From assembly GCA_965220285.1 (NCBI GenBank), contig OZ244818.1:1736001-1800000 (forward strand): DNA of 64,000 bases, given 5' to 3'. The stretch comes from Bin5 sp009843665 (GTDB lineage Bacteria; Chloroflexota; Anaerolineae; Caldilineales; Caldilineaceae). The notes under the pieces were generated by a model that did not search any database, was not told where the DNA came from, and saw only the letters and a list, made by a program, of their open reading frames with translations. A program made the translations under genes and the position numbers. Shown here piece after piece: positions 32,835 through 41,869 of the stretch (positions are counted from its first letter, which is position 1; every line of letters begins with the position of its first letter).

Positions 32835-35237
32835 TCAGGGTGATAAGTGGGGATCCTCTTTACGCGATTCGGGGCTTGCGAAGCGGTAGCCGACGCGCGG
32901 CTCAGTGAAGATGTAGGTGGGGTTGTCAGCATCGTCGTTCAGCCTGCGGCGCAGCGTGCTTATCACGGTGCGCATAGGCCGCAGGTCTACTTCTCCCTCC
33001 ATTTCCCAGATTTTCCTCAGCAGATACTCGTAGGTGACCACCTGGCCGGCATGCTGTGAGAGCTCGACCAGCGTGCGGTATTCGATGGCAGTCAGTCGAA
33101 CACGCTCACCTGCAAGGGTCACTTCGCGTTTGACGTAGTCCACGACCAGTTCACCGTGAATATAGGGCTCCAATGGATCAGGACCCGCCCACTTTCGCAA
33201 AGATCCCCTGATCCGGGCCACCAGTTCAGTCGGCGAGAAGGGCTTGACAACGTAGTCGGCGGCGCCCATATCGAAGGCCCGGGCAATCATCTGGTCCTGG
33301 TCGTAGGCAGACAGGAAGATGACCGGCACATTGTTTATCTCCAGGATCTCCTTCATCAGGTCGATGCCATCGGTCCCCGGAAGCATGAGGTCGAGTAGTG
33401 CCAGGTGGGGCTTCTTCTCATACATGAGGACGAGCGCCTCCTGCGGGTCCCCCGTCACGATAGTCGTGTAGCCCGCCTTGGCAAGCGTGTCACGAACGTA
33501 CCTGAGTGCCAGCAGGTCGTCGTCCACCACCAGAATGCGCATTCGCTCCTCCATCGCCTGCGAGGAAGAGCGTGTTAAGGGTTGAGTCCCTTTGGCAGGC
33601 GAGACGTTTGTGGGTTGCCCGACTGCTGGAACTGTGAAGGATACGGTCGTTCCCATTCCCGGCCCGTCACTTTCGGCCCATATCCGGCCTCCGTGGGCTT
33701 CGACTATTCCCTTACAGATTGCAAGCCCCAGACCCGTTTCCTCACTCTGGTTTTCGGCATCGTTACGGGAGAATTTTCCGAACAAATGGGGCAGACTCTC
33801 GGCCGGGATGCCTTTGCCCTTGTCGGAGACTGAAATCACGACAAGGAGGCCTTCCCGCGACGCGCTTACCCTGATTGGTAACCTGTCGGGCGAGTACCTG
33901 GCCGCGTTTGAGAGTAGGTTACACAGCACCTGGATTATACGCAGCCGGTCAGCCAAGATCAACGGCAGGTCGGGCGCGAATTCAGTGTGTAGTTCGTGCT
34001 TGGTCCCGCCGCTTTGGAAGGCGTTGTGGGCTTCGGCTATGAGATCCGCGACCTCAGCGGGTTTAGGGAGGACCGACAGTGTTCCCGACTCGATGCGCGC
34101 CACATCGAGAAGATCTGCGATCAACTCGCGCATTCTATCGGTCTGCGTATCAATGATCTGGTGAAACTGGTGCGTTTCGGCGGGATTGAGGGTGGTGGAG
34201 GGATCCAGGAGAGTCGTAATCGAACCTTTCACTGAAGAAAGCGGTGTGCGCAGTTCGTGGCTCACCATGGCCAGGAATTCGGCCCGCATTCGTTCCATTT
34301 CTTTCAGCGGCGCCATATCCTGCAGGGTGAAGACAAAAGAGATAATTTCCCCGTCGTCTGAGCGGATGGGAGTCCCGTTTACCAGGGCAGGAAGAGAGCG
34401 TCCGTCCGGCACAGAATAGACGACCTCCTCGGCGCGCACGGTTTCGCCGCTCCTCAGACTTTTGTCAACAGGGCCTTCCTCCAAAGTGTACTCCCATCCA
34501 CTCGCTCGTCGAACGGTCATAACCTTCAGAAGCTGCTCTACGGTGTAGCCTGGCGAGCTCAGGGTCATAAACATTCTTTCCGTTTCGCGGTTGTATGATA
34601 CAAGTTTACCCGTTTTGGCGTTGAAAACCGCCACGCCTACGGGGGAGGTGTTGATCAGCGTTTCCAGATAGGCCCTGGTTTCCTGTTCCTCGCGGTAGCG
34701 GCGGGCGTTGGCGATAGCCAGAGCGGCCTGGGAGGCGAACACGACCAGGATCTCTTCGTCTGCGAGGGTAAATTCCCGGCCGTCCCTCTTGTCGCCGACG
34801 TAGATATGTCCTACCAGTTCGTTCAGATGTAGTATCGGCGCCATCAGCAAGGACAGGACGGGGATAGCCGTAGTCGGCGGGGGGAATTCGGAAAATCCCA
34901 AATCCCTAGCATAGCTTTTCAAATCTTTGACTCGCATCGGCTCGGAGATTTTGCCAAGGTAATCGAGAAACTTCGAATGTTGGGGCATATTCCATAATGA
35001 CTGCGCTCTTTCGGACGAAATGCCGTGGGCGAAAAAGTCCTGCACCTGCCCCGAGTCGTCGAGGAGAGTAATTACGCCTGATTTGCCTCCAGTTAACGCG
35101 CAGGCGCTTTCCAGTACGTTTGTCAGGACCGTGCCGAAGTCTAGACTCTCGTTTATACGGTGGCTCGCTTCGCTCAGCCTGGAAAGTCGCTCCCGTAACG
35201 CGGTGTTCTCTTGGGCCAGTTCGTCTGCTCGCTTCAC
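32835..35237 (-). CDS. GAF-PAS histidine kinase fused to an OmpR-type regulator
   Basis: Single polypeptide of 800 residues with a whole two-component pathway. GAF covers about 28-180, PAS about 188-310, HisKA carries phospho-acceptor His327 (MVSHELRTPLSS), and HATPase_c covers about 425-537 with N box LLSNAARYS, DKGKGIP and GLGLAI. A linker leads to a receiver (565-682; Asp616 in LLDLMLPGTDG, Lys665 in VVKPFSP) and a winged-helix DNA-binding domain (about 690-790; ending FTEPRVGYRF). There is no membrane segment, so it senses a cytoplasmic signal and should bind DNA itself. The start is GTG 35237 with GGAG 8 nt upstream. Confidence 0.93.
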   Translation of the reverse strand: MKRADELAQENTALRERLSRLSEASHRINESLDFGTVLTNVLESACALTGGKSGVITLLDDSGQVQDFFAHGISSERAQSLWNMPQHSKFLDYLGKISEPMRVKDLKSYARDLGFSEFPPPTTAIPVLSLLMAPILHLNELVGHIYVGDKRDGREFTLADEEILVVFASQAALAIANARRYREEQETRAYLETLINTSPVGVAVFNAKTGKLVSYNRETERMFMTLSSPGYTVEQLLKVMTVRRASGWEYTLEEGPVDKSLRSGETVRAEEVVYSVPDGRSLPALVNGTPIRSDDGEIISFVFTLQDMAPLKEMERMRAEFLAMVSHELRTPLSSVKGSITTLLDPSTTLNPAETHQFHQIIDTQTDRMRELIADLLDVARIESGTLSVLPKPAEVADLIAEAHNAFQSGGTKHELHTEFAPDLPLILADRLRIIQVLCNLLSNAARYSPDRLPIRVSASREGLLVVISVSDKGKGIPAESLPHLFGKFSRNDAENQSEETGLGLAICKGIVEAHGGRIWAESDGPGMGTTVSFTVPAVGQPTNVSPAKGTQPLTRSSSQAMEERMRILVVDDDLLALRYVRDTLAKAGYTTIVTGDPQEALVLMYEKKPHLALLDLMLPGTDGIDLMKEILEINNVPVIFLSAYDQDQMIARAFDMGAADYVVKPFSPTELVARIRGSLRKWAGPDPLEPYIHGELVVDYVKREVTLAGERVRLTAIEYRTLVELSQHAGQVVTYEYLLRKIWEMEGEVDLRPMRTVISTLRRRLNDDADNPTYIFTEPRVGYRFASPESRKEDPHLSP

Positions 35238-35788
35238 ATTTCCGTCTCCACTGCAGCGCCGGAAAGTCCTGGGTCCTCTTGTGCACGCTCAGGCTCGATG
35301 CGTAGCCGGACTCCAGTGTACGCAGGCACAGCGATGAGGATCTGGACAAAAACTAACATAAAAAGGTTGCAATTGCTCCTAGTTTCTTACAATAAACTTA
35401 TACAGATTGGGTAAAATTGTAAAGTGCCGATTTCCCTGTACCCGGATCCACTTGGAACTCGCGAGGCGACATGCTGCGCGGCGCGACACCAATATCCGTG
35501 GGCAATCTGAAGATCTTGCAGGCGCTCGACTTCGAAGACGAGACGCCAGGCGACGCCATTCCGTCCCAACTTAGCGGGCGGGCGGCGGCTGTCAGGCGTT
35601 GCGCCAGGCCTGCTACTGCGGCTTGTCCCTCGGGAGGCTTCGATAGGATCAGGCACTCATGCGAACCGCCTCCCGTACTTGCAATATATGGCAATGTAGG
35701 CATGAAACAGGCCTACGTCGATAAGCGATACGCAACCGCACTCAGCCAGAACCTCACACCAGTCTGATACTTTACGGAGGCACCGACA
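35238..35788. other. intergenic region with AT-rich inverted repeat
   Basis: No credible gene; the two overlapping open frames near 35400-35770 have no recognisable content. At 35387-35393 and 35416-35422 a perfect 7-bp inverted repeat TTACAAT/ATTGTAA, 22 nt apart, lies in an AT-rich island about 150 bp upstream of the kinase-regulator start; it may be that gene's promoter/operator. ACGGAGG at 35774-35780 is the ribosome site of the ankyrin gene. Confidence 0.4.
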
Positions 35789-38700
35789 GTGAACATCGAA
35801 ATGTCCTTGCAGAAGTCAAAGATGGCCGTGGTATTTTTGCTGGTCGTGCTACTTTCTTGTACAGCGACAGTCCTGCCTTTGGGGCTCGCAAACACGGCAG
35901 CCGCGCAAGAAGGGGACGCCAAGTCCGAGACGGCACTCCAGTCTGTTCCTGGCCTGCAGGCCTGCCAGGCAGGAATGGCACTAAGCCAAGGGGAGGGTTG
36001 CCACGTTAGCGGGAGTGCCGTAACAGTTATTGTTGGAAGCACGTCAGCATGCCTCGCCTATTTTGAACCCGCTATTCTGTTCGTTTGTCACGCCGAGCAC
36101 ATCGATTCATCTACAGTCCTGTCCGCCAGCAAAGTTGGCGAGAGCAGGTGGATCATTGACGAGCTTGCCGCTAAGCCTGGCAGTTGCGGAGAACTGCACG
36201 AAATACACGACACAGTGCGGCTGGGCAGAGCGGATTGGGTTTCCTGTCTCGCTGCGACAGATGTGGAGCTGAACGCGTGTGACGATGCCTATAGTACTCC
36301 TCTCAGTATTGCGGCGGAGAAAGGGTCCAGCGAGTTAGTGCAGATTCTTGTTGCTGCCGGCGCCGACGCTAACGTGCTGGATGGCTTCGGTGAATCGCCA
36401 CTCCACATTGCACAGAGGAACGACGCTGCGGAGGTTGTGGAGGCACTCGTTACTGCCGGTGCTGAAGGCGAGGGTTTGCCTTGTCTGCATGCAGAGAGCG
36501 TAATGGAGGCGGATGAAGAGACCGAGATGTTGCTTGGTTTTCTGCTCATGTACGTTTTCCTCGAAGAGTCCGGAGAACTTGACGCTGCGATCACCGAGAT
36601 GTCGCAGGAGGTTGTTTCGTCTCTTGCTGAGGTTCTGAGTGAGGAAGGTTCGGACATCGAGACGCAAGCTTTGGGCGACACATCTCTGAACATCGTTATT
36701 GAAGAGCTTGTACAGATCACCGTCAAGTACACCTTGCCTGTTCTAACCGCCGAAGGTGTCAATACCGGTAGTGAAGATGAGGTTGCCGAGTTCCTGCTGA
36801 CCGGTATGTCGGAAGACGCTGATTTAGAGGCTGGCATCGCAGAACTGCATGACATCGGATTTTACGACGACAAGACAGCAGATGCGATCACAGCATTTGT
36901 CCGCAGCTTTCCGGTGGGACTGGCTAAAATCCTCGTCGCCGCGAGCGCAGGTGCTGAGGTTGAAGAACCTATCAGGGCTCTCGCGCAGAGTCTCGTGGCG
37001 GATTATGCAGGTATTCTTGTTGCCGCCGGCTCGGATGTTGACCCTGCCGTCCTCGGGCAGGTTCCCTTGCAGTCGGCGATAGCGTACATAGTCTCCGAGA
37101 CTTTGCGCGTGTTTCTCTCCGAAGAGATCGTTCAGACCCTCATCTCAGCGACTGGATCCGAAGTTGACAACAGCCTGCTCCAGGTCATGGGTCTTGCCCT
37201 GAATGAAGAGCCAAAGGAAGCGTTCCGCATTTGGGGTGAATTCCCTCTATTTAACGCGATAGAGCATGGCGACCCCGAAATTGTGCGCCTCCTGGTAAAC
37301 ACGGGCGCGGAGGTCAATGCAGCTGCAGGTTCCGGCGGCAATACGGCCCTCCACGAAGCCGTAGCGCAGGGCAATTCGGAGATCGTACAGGTCCTCGTCA
37401 ATGCTGGCGCGGACATCGGATCGGAAGGATTCATGGGTCGTACGCCGCTCACTCTTGCGGCTGAAGAAGGCGCGACAGAGATAATGCAGATCCTGTTGGG
37501 GTCGGGTCCGGACACTGACACGGCAGCGGACGGCGAAGACAAAGAAGCTGCATCGACGCCATCGATTGGAAGTGAGGCGCTCTACACCGCGATAGAGAAG
37601 GGTGATGTCGAGATGGTGCGGCTTCTGGTTGAAGCGGGTGCGGATGTCAACGCAGCTGAAGGCTTCGGCGGCAACACGCCCCTTCATGAAGCTGTGAAGA
37701 AAGACGACGTGGAGATCGTGAAAATCCTGGTCGCCGCGGGCGCGGACGTCCATGCAGAAGGCTTTTTTGATCGTACGCCCCTCACTCTTGCAACTGAAGA
37801 AGGCGCGACAGAGATTCTGCAGATTCTGCTGGGGTCGGGCCCGGGCACTGACACCTCAGCGGGGGGCGAAGACAAGGAAGCTGCATCGACGCCATCGATT
37901 GGAAGTGAGGCGCTCTATACGGCGATAGAGAAGGGTGATGTCGAGATGGTGCGGCTTCTGGTTGAAGCGGGTGCGGATGTCAACGCGGCCGAAGGCTTCG
38001 GCGGCAATACCCCCCTTCACGAAGCGGTGGAGCAGGGCGACGTGGAGATAGTGAAGATCCTGGTCGCTGCCGGCGCGGACGTCCATGCAGAAGGCTATTT
38101 TGATCGTACGCCGCTCACTCTTGCAACTGAAGAAGGCGCGACAGAGATTCTGCAGATTCTGTTGGGGTCGGGTCCGGACACTGACACGTCAGCGGGCGGC
38201 GAGGACAAGGAAGCTGCATCGACGCCATCCATTGGAAGTGAGGCGCTCTACACCGCGATAGAGAAGGGTGATGTCGAGATGGTGCGGCTTCTGGTTGAAG
38301 CGGGTGCGGATGTCAACGCAGCCGAGGGCTTCGGCGGCAATACCCCCCTTCATGAAGCGGTGGAGCAGGGCGACGCGGAGATCGTGAAGATCCTGGTCGC
38401 TGCCGGCGCGGACGTCCATGCAGAAGGCTATTCTGACCGTACGCCCCTCACTCTTGCAACTGAAGAAGGCGCGACAGAGATTCTGCAGATTCTGCTGGGG
38501 TCGGGCCCGGACGCTGACACTTCAGCGGGCGGCGAAGACAAGGAAGCTGCATCGACGCCGTCTATAGGAAGTGAGGCGCTCTATACCGCAATAGAAAAGG
38601 GTGATGTCGAGATGGTGCGGCTACTGGTTGAAGCGGGTGCGGACATCAACGCAGCCGAGGGCTTCGGCGGCAACACGCCCCTTCATGAAGCCGTAAAGAA

Positions 38701-38866
38701 AGGCGACGTGGAGATCGTGAAGCTCCTGGTCGCTGCCGGCGCGGATGTCGAGGCAAAGGGCTATTTTGATCGTACGCCCCTCAGTCTTGCGGCCGAGGAG
38801 GGCGCAACAGAGATTATGCGCATACTGCTGGGTCTGGGTGAGAGCACAGATACGTCTGGGGAATAG
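35789..38866 (+). CDS. secreted ankyrin-repeat protein
   Basis: Protein of 1025 residues starting at GTG 35789, 8 nt after ACGGAGG. A signal peptide (hydrophobic stretch VVFLLVVLLSCTATVLPLG, cleavage after TAAA) predicts export. An N-terminal Cys-containing region is followed by ankyrin motifs (TPLSIAAEKGSSELVQILVAAGADANV and similar), then a long less regular helical section (about 245-480). The last third is four near-identical 111-residue units, each with three ankyrin repeats. Ankyrins mediate protein binding. In host-associated bacteria exported ankyrin proteins often act on eukaryotic cells, which is only a suggestion here. Confidence 0.9.
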   Translation: MNIEMSLQKSKMAVVFLLVVLLSCTATVLPLGLANTAAAQEGDAKSETALQSVPGLQACQAGMALSQGEGCHVSGSAVTVIVGSTSACLAYFEPAILFVCHAEHIDSSTVLSASKVGESRWIIDELAAKPGSCGELHEIHDTVRLGRADWVSCLAATDVELNACDDAYSTPLSIAAEKGSSELVQILVAAGADANVLDGFGESPLHIAQRNDAAEVVEALVTAGAEGEGLPCLHAESVMEADEETEMLLGFLLMYVFLEESGELDAAITEMSQEVVSSLAEVLSEEGSDIETQALGDTSLNIVIEELVQITVKYTLPVLTAEGVNTGSEDEVAEFLLTGMSEDADLEAGIAELHDIGFYDDKTADAITAFVRSFPVGLAKILVAASAGAEVEEPIRALAQSLVADYAGILVAAGSDVDPAVLGQVPLQSAIAYIVSETLRVFLSEEIVQTLISATGSEVDNSLLQVMGLALNEEPKEAFRIWGEFPLFNAIEHGDPEIVRLLVNTGAEVNAAAGSGGNTALHEAVAQGNSEIVQVLVNAGADIGSEGFMGRTPLTLAAEEGATEIMQILLGSGPDTDTAADGEDKEAASTPSIGSEALYTAIEKGDVEMVRLLVEAGADVNAAEGFGGNTPLHEAVKKDDVEIVKILVAAGADVHAEGFFDRTPLTLATEEGATEILQILLGSGPGTDTSAGGEDKEAASTPSIGSEALYTAIEKGDVEMVRLLVEAGADVNAAEGFGGNTPLHEAVEQGDVEIVKILVAAGADVHAEGYFDRTPLTLATEEGATEILQILLGSGPDTDTSAGGEDKEAASTPSIGSEALYTAIEKGDVEMVRLLVEAGADVNAAEGFGGNTPLHEAVEQGDAEIVKILVAAGADVHAEGYSDRTPLTLATEEGATEILQILLGSGPDADTSAGGEDKEAASTPSIGSEALYTAIEKGDVEMVRLLVEAGADINAAEGFGGNTPLHEAVKKGDVEIVKLLVAAGADVEAKGYFDRTPLSLAAEEGATEIMRILLGLGESTDTSGE
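37535..38866 (+). repeat. four tandem 333-bp units inside ankyrin gene
   Basis: The marker GAAGACAA/GAGGACAA followed by GGAAGCTGCATCGACGCC recurs at 37535, 37868, 38201 and 38534, exactly 333 bp apart, and the gene stops at 38866, precisely the end of unit 4. A more diverged unit precedes at about 37240. The units differ at only scattered positions, pointing to recent amplification or homogenisation. 333 is divisible by three, so copy-number change keeps the frame. Confidence 0.92.
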
Positions 38867-39147
38867 GCACTCGCGGGGCTGGAATCCTGCTGGTATTTCT
38901 GTTCCTCTTTACCGCTGCTACTGCCTGCTCGCCCGAATAAGATGACGCGGAGGATATGGCGGATACTTCGGCGCTGACCGTAACGCTGGTCCCGACTGAT
39001 TCTTTGGCTCCGACTGCAACTCCGGTCCCGATCACAGCGCCGGCGACGAAGCGAGTTTCTGCGATGAGCTGGTCCTTCACTTACTTGGTGAACCGCTCAA
39101 TTTCACAGTTTAACTCCCGCTCCGTTTATCGGGAGCGGTATACATAA
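38863..39147 (+). pseudogene. degraded small lipoprotein gene
   Basis: A frame without a start codon reads a hydrophobic segment and lipobox, GILLVFLFLFTAATACSPE, then hits TAA at 38938-38940. It continues in the same frame as DDAEDMADTSALTVTLVPTDS and a Thr/Pro/Ala-rich linker (APTATPVPITAPATK), typical of Chloroflexota lipoproteins. The pattern suggests a lipoprotein gene broken by loss of its start and one nonsense change. A 7-bp hairpin at 39117-39138 follows. The rest of this gap is empty. Confidence 0.45.
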
Positions 39148-39186
39148 CCCCTCTGCTGTCCAGGGTGGCCCTCAGGGAGGGTGAAG

Positions 39187-41187
39187 ATGAACTGTTCTAA
39201 CTGTGGGCGTGAAGTTTCGTCAGGCGACAACACTTGCCCCCATTGCGATGCCGACCTGGGATACGCCGGCGTCTGGTCCGAATCCAAGTCGTCAGAAGGC
39301 GACGATTTGCATGGTGTCATTGCCGGTCTGCAGTCGCAGATCAGCCGGTTGCAAGCGCAGATGATCCGGCAGGGGCAGCGCATCGACGCTCTCGAAAACG
39401 CCTCCCCAGACCTTACCCCAGAAAGACCGCCCTCAGAGGCGACGAGCCAGACAGCCGGCCCGGTCGAAGCTTCTGCTGTCACCGCACAGGCACCCGTTGC
39501 TCAGCAGGATGCCCCGACCGCAGCGCCTCTTGCTGGCGAAAAGAGTGCCTCGTCCTCCCGCGACTGGGAATGGTTGGTAGGGGGCAACTGGCTGGCCCGC
39601 GTCGGCATTCTGGCTCTGATTATCGGAATCGGCTTTTTTCTTAAACTGGCCTTCGACAACGACTGGATCGGGGAGACTGGGCGGGTAGTCTTGGGACTCG
39701 CGGTTGGGGCGGCCCTGCTTGGCGGCGGCGAACTCTGGGCTCGCAGGTATCCGGCGTGGGCCCAGGCGGTCACAGGCGGCGGTATAGCCATTTTGTATCT
39801 GTCCATATACGCCGCCCACGTTCTCTATTTCCTGGTCCCGGCAACGACCGCCCTGGCGCTGTCCAGCCTTGTGACTCTGGCCGCCGCCGCTCTGGCGCTG
39901 CGCCATGATGCGCGGGCCGTAGCGGTCCTCGGGATTCTGGGCGGGTTCGCCACGCCACTGTTCCTGGCCGACAGGTTGCCGGGTCAGTGGGAGATCCTCG
40001 CCTACGTGCTGATGCTGGATCTTGGCGTCCTGGCCCTCGCCGTTGCCCGCAACTGGCGCTGGTTTACCCTGGTGGCCCTGCTCGGCTCCCTGGCGCTCTT
40101 CGGGTTCTGGTATGAAGAGCTGAACCCCGGCCCGCTGCCGGCCCAGGTGGGCATCACTCTCATATTCCTCATTTTCGTGGCTGCGACGACAGTGTTTCAC
40201 CTGCTCTGGCGACGCGCGCCGAAGTTCCTCGACCAATGCCTGATCGTGTTGAACGGGATGGCTTACTTCGGAATCAGCTACGGCATACTGTCCGACGAGT
40301 ACCAAGCGTGGATGGGCGGGTTCACCTTGCTGCTGGCCTTGTTCTACGGCGTGTTGGGGTACGGGATTCTGGCCCAGTACCGGGAACAGGTGCGGCTCAG
40401 TCTCTTTACCCTGGGAATGGCCCTGGTCTTTCTGATCATAGCCGTTCCCGTGCAGCTTGACGGCCCCTGGGTCACCATACTCTGGGCGGCGCAGATGGTA
40501 GTCCTGGTCTGGCTGTCCTTTTTATTGGGAATGCCACAACTGCGCTGGGCGGCTCTCGTCATCCTCGCCCTGGTTTGCCTTCAGTTGATCGTTAGCTACT
40601 TCGCGCCGATTCTCTTCCGTCAAATCATAAGCTACTTCATCACGTCCGACTGGGAGACAGCCTTTTTCGGCGAGGACCGCACCTACTGGCCGTTGGTAAA
40701 CCGGCGATTCATGGCGCCTGCTGCCGCGATCGCCGCGACTTTCCTGTCGGCCATTTTCACGCAGCGTTGGGGAGGCCGGTCAGCATCTCGCGGGGACGCT
40801 ATTGTCGCTCCGATTCTGCTGGTCACGGGCAACGGCTTGACGCTGGTCGCGCTCAGCACTGAGTTGATAGACGCGGTGAACCGGGGCTTCATCGCCATTG
40901 CTCCGGAAACCGCCGGCAATGTGATCAGCCTGTCTTTGAGCGCGTTGTGGGCCCTGTACGCGGCGGCACTGATTGTCCTGGGTATCGTGCGCAGTAGTCG
41001 CTGGCCGCGGCTGGCCGGGTTGGGGTTGCTGGCAGTGCCTGTCGTCAAGCTTTTCCTCTACGACGCATTCAGCCTGGGACTGGCATACCGAGTGACCGCT
41101 TTCATCGGCTTGGGCGTGCTGCTCGTCATCGGCGGGTTCCTGTACCAGCGCCACGGCAGGGTAATTCGAGGATTTCTGTTGGAGTGA
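39187..41187 (+). CDS. DUF2339 polytopic membrane protein with zinc ribbon
   Basis: Protein of 666 residues from ATG 39187, which has AGGGAGG 6 nt upstream (a GTG at 39181 overlaps that site and is less likely). An N-terminal zinc ribbon (CSNCGRE, then CPHCDAD) is followed by a coiled coil (LQSQISRLQAQMIRQGQRIDALE) and a Pro/Ala linker. After RDWEWLVGGNWLARVGILALI come more than fifteen hydrophobic segments, the DUF2339 core, ending in a basic tail. Function is unknown. Members are integral inner-membrane proteins; a structural or transport role is guessed only. Confidence 0.88.
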   Translation: MNCSNCGREVSSGDNTCPHCDADLGYAGVWSESKSSEGDDLHGVIAGLQSQISRLQAQMIRQGQRIDALENASPDLTPERPPSEATSQTAGPVEASAVTAQAPVAQQDAPTAAPLAGEKSASSSRDWEWLVGGNWLARVGILALIIGIGFFLKLAFDNDWIGETGRVVLGLAVGAALLGGGELWARRYPAWAQAVTGGGIAILYLSIYAAHVLYFLVPATTALALSSLVTLAAAALALRHDARAVAVLGILGGFATPLFLADRLPGQWEILAYVLMLDLGVLALAVARNWRWFTLVALLGSLALFGFWYEELNPGPLPAQVGITLIFLIFVAATTVFHLLWRRAPKFLDQCLIVLNGMAYFGISYGILSDEYQAWMGGFTLLLALFYGVLGYGILAQYREQVRLSLFTLGMALVFLIIAVPVQLDGPWVTILWAAQMVVLVWLSFLLGMPQLRWAALVILALVCLQLIVSYFAPILFRQIISYFITSDWETAFFGEDRTYWPLVNRRFMAPAAAIAATFLSAIFTQRWGGRSASRGDAIVAPILLVTGNGLTLVALSTELIDAVNRGFIAIAPETAGNVISLSLSALWALYAAALIVLGIVRSSRWPRLAGLGLLAVPVVKLFLYDAFSLGLAYRVTAFIGLGVLLVIGGFLYQRHGRVIRGFLLE

Positions 41188-41390
41188 GTCCGGATCGTGT
41201 CAGTCTGCCCGGCCTGCGCTCGACAGGATTCGCCATTCACAGAAACTCGTAGGCCATTCAACCCCACCTTGCTGGGACAGGTCCACAGCGGACAGTCGCC
41301 ACTGACTCGCTCCGGGTCCATGTATGCCCAGGCTTCGTAGCCGGCGGCAAGTCGTTCAGTAGGCCGTCAGGCAGCAACACCACTCCAGTT

Positions 41391-41660
41391 CAAGGAAATG
41401 GCCCGGCGCAGACGAACTTCAAGCAGGCAAGCGCCTGCAACGTGTACGACCCGGATATGGCCAACCAGCTTCTTGACGACGCCGGTGTTGCAGAAAAGGG
41501 CAGCGACGGTTTCCGCCTGTTCGACGGCGGCAGCGGGGATACACTGAGCTTCGTTATCGGGGGGACAGCACAGCCGGGGACCACGAGCGAAGATACGTCC
41601 CAGGAAATGATCAAGTCCTCTGCAGTGGTGGGCGTCAAAGAGGGCGTACAAGGGCTCTGA
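41391..41660 (+). pseudogene. fragment of a peptide-binding ABC substrate protein
   Basis: The frame reads QASACNVYDPDMANQLLDDAG followed by EKGSDGFRLFDGGSGDTLSF. This matches the internal segment (YDPEKANxLLDExGL..DxDGFRL) of SBP_bac_5 peptide-binding proteins. Nothing before or after continues the domain and the fragment ends at a stop at 41660. It therefore looks like a relic of a second binding-protein gene, in the opposite direction to the intact importer beginning at 41870. The rest of 41188-41869 shows no credible gene. Confidence 0.6.
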
Positions 41661-41869
41661 GCCCTCGTCATAGGAGGAACAGCAAGGTGTCAAAGAAATT
41701 GAAGCGGTTTGGAGGGGCGGAGACCGCACGGTCGTACCGTTGGTCAACCCGACGATCCTCACGAGTGAGCAGCCGGACCGCCCAAGAGTCAGAAAGTGAA
41801 GGGAAGGGAGAGATGACACGCTTGCTCTCCGCAGCGTAGTTTCCAGTTTTTTGTGCAGGTCAACAAAGC

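Noticed and set aside
35398..35767. Overlapping open frames of about 100 codons on both strands upstream of the ankyrin gene
   Set aside because: No ribosome site, no recognisable motif, and frames on opposite strands overlap each other; cannot be supported as a gene.
38938..38940. Recoding of the stop in the broken lipoprotein frame by selenocysteine
   Set aside because: The stop is TAA, not TGA, and the frame has no start codon.
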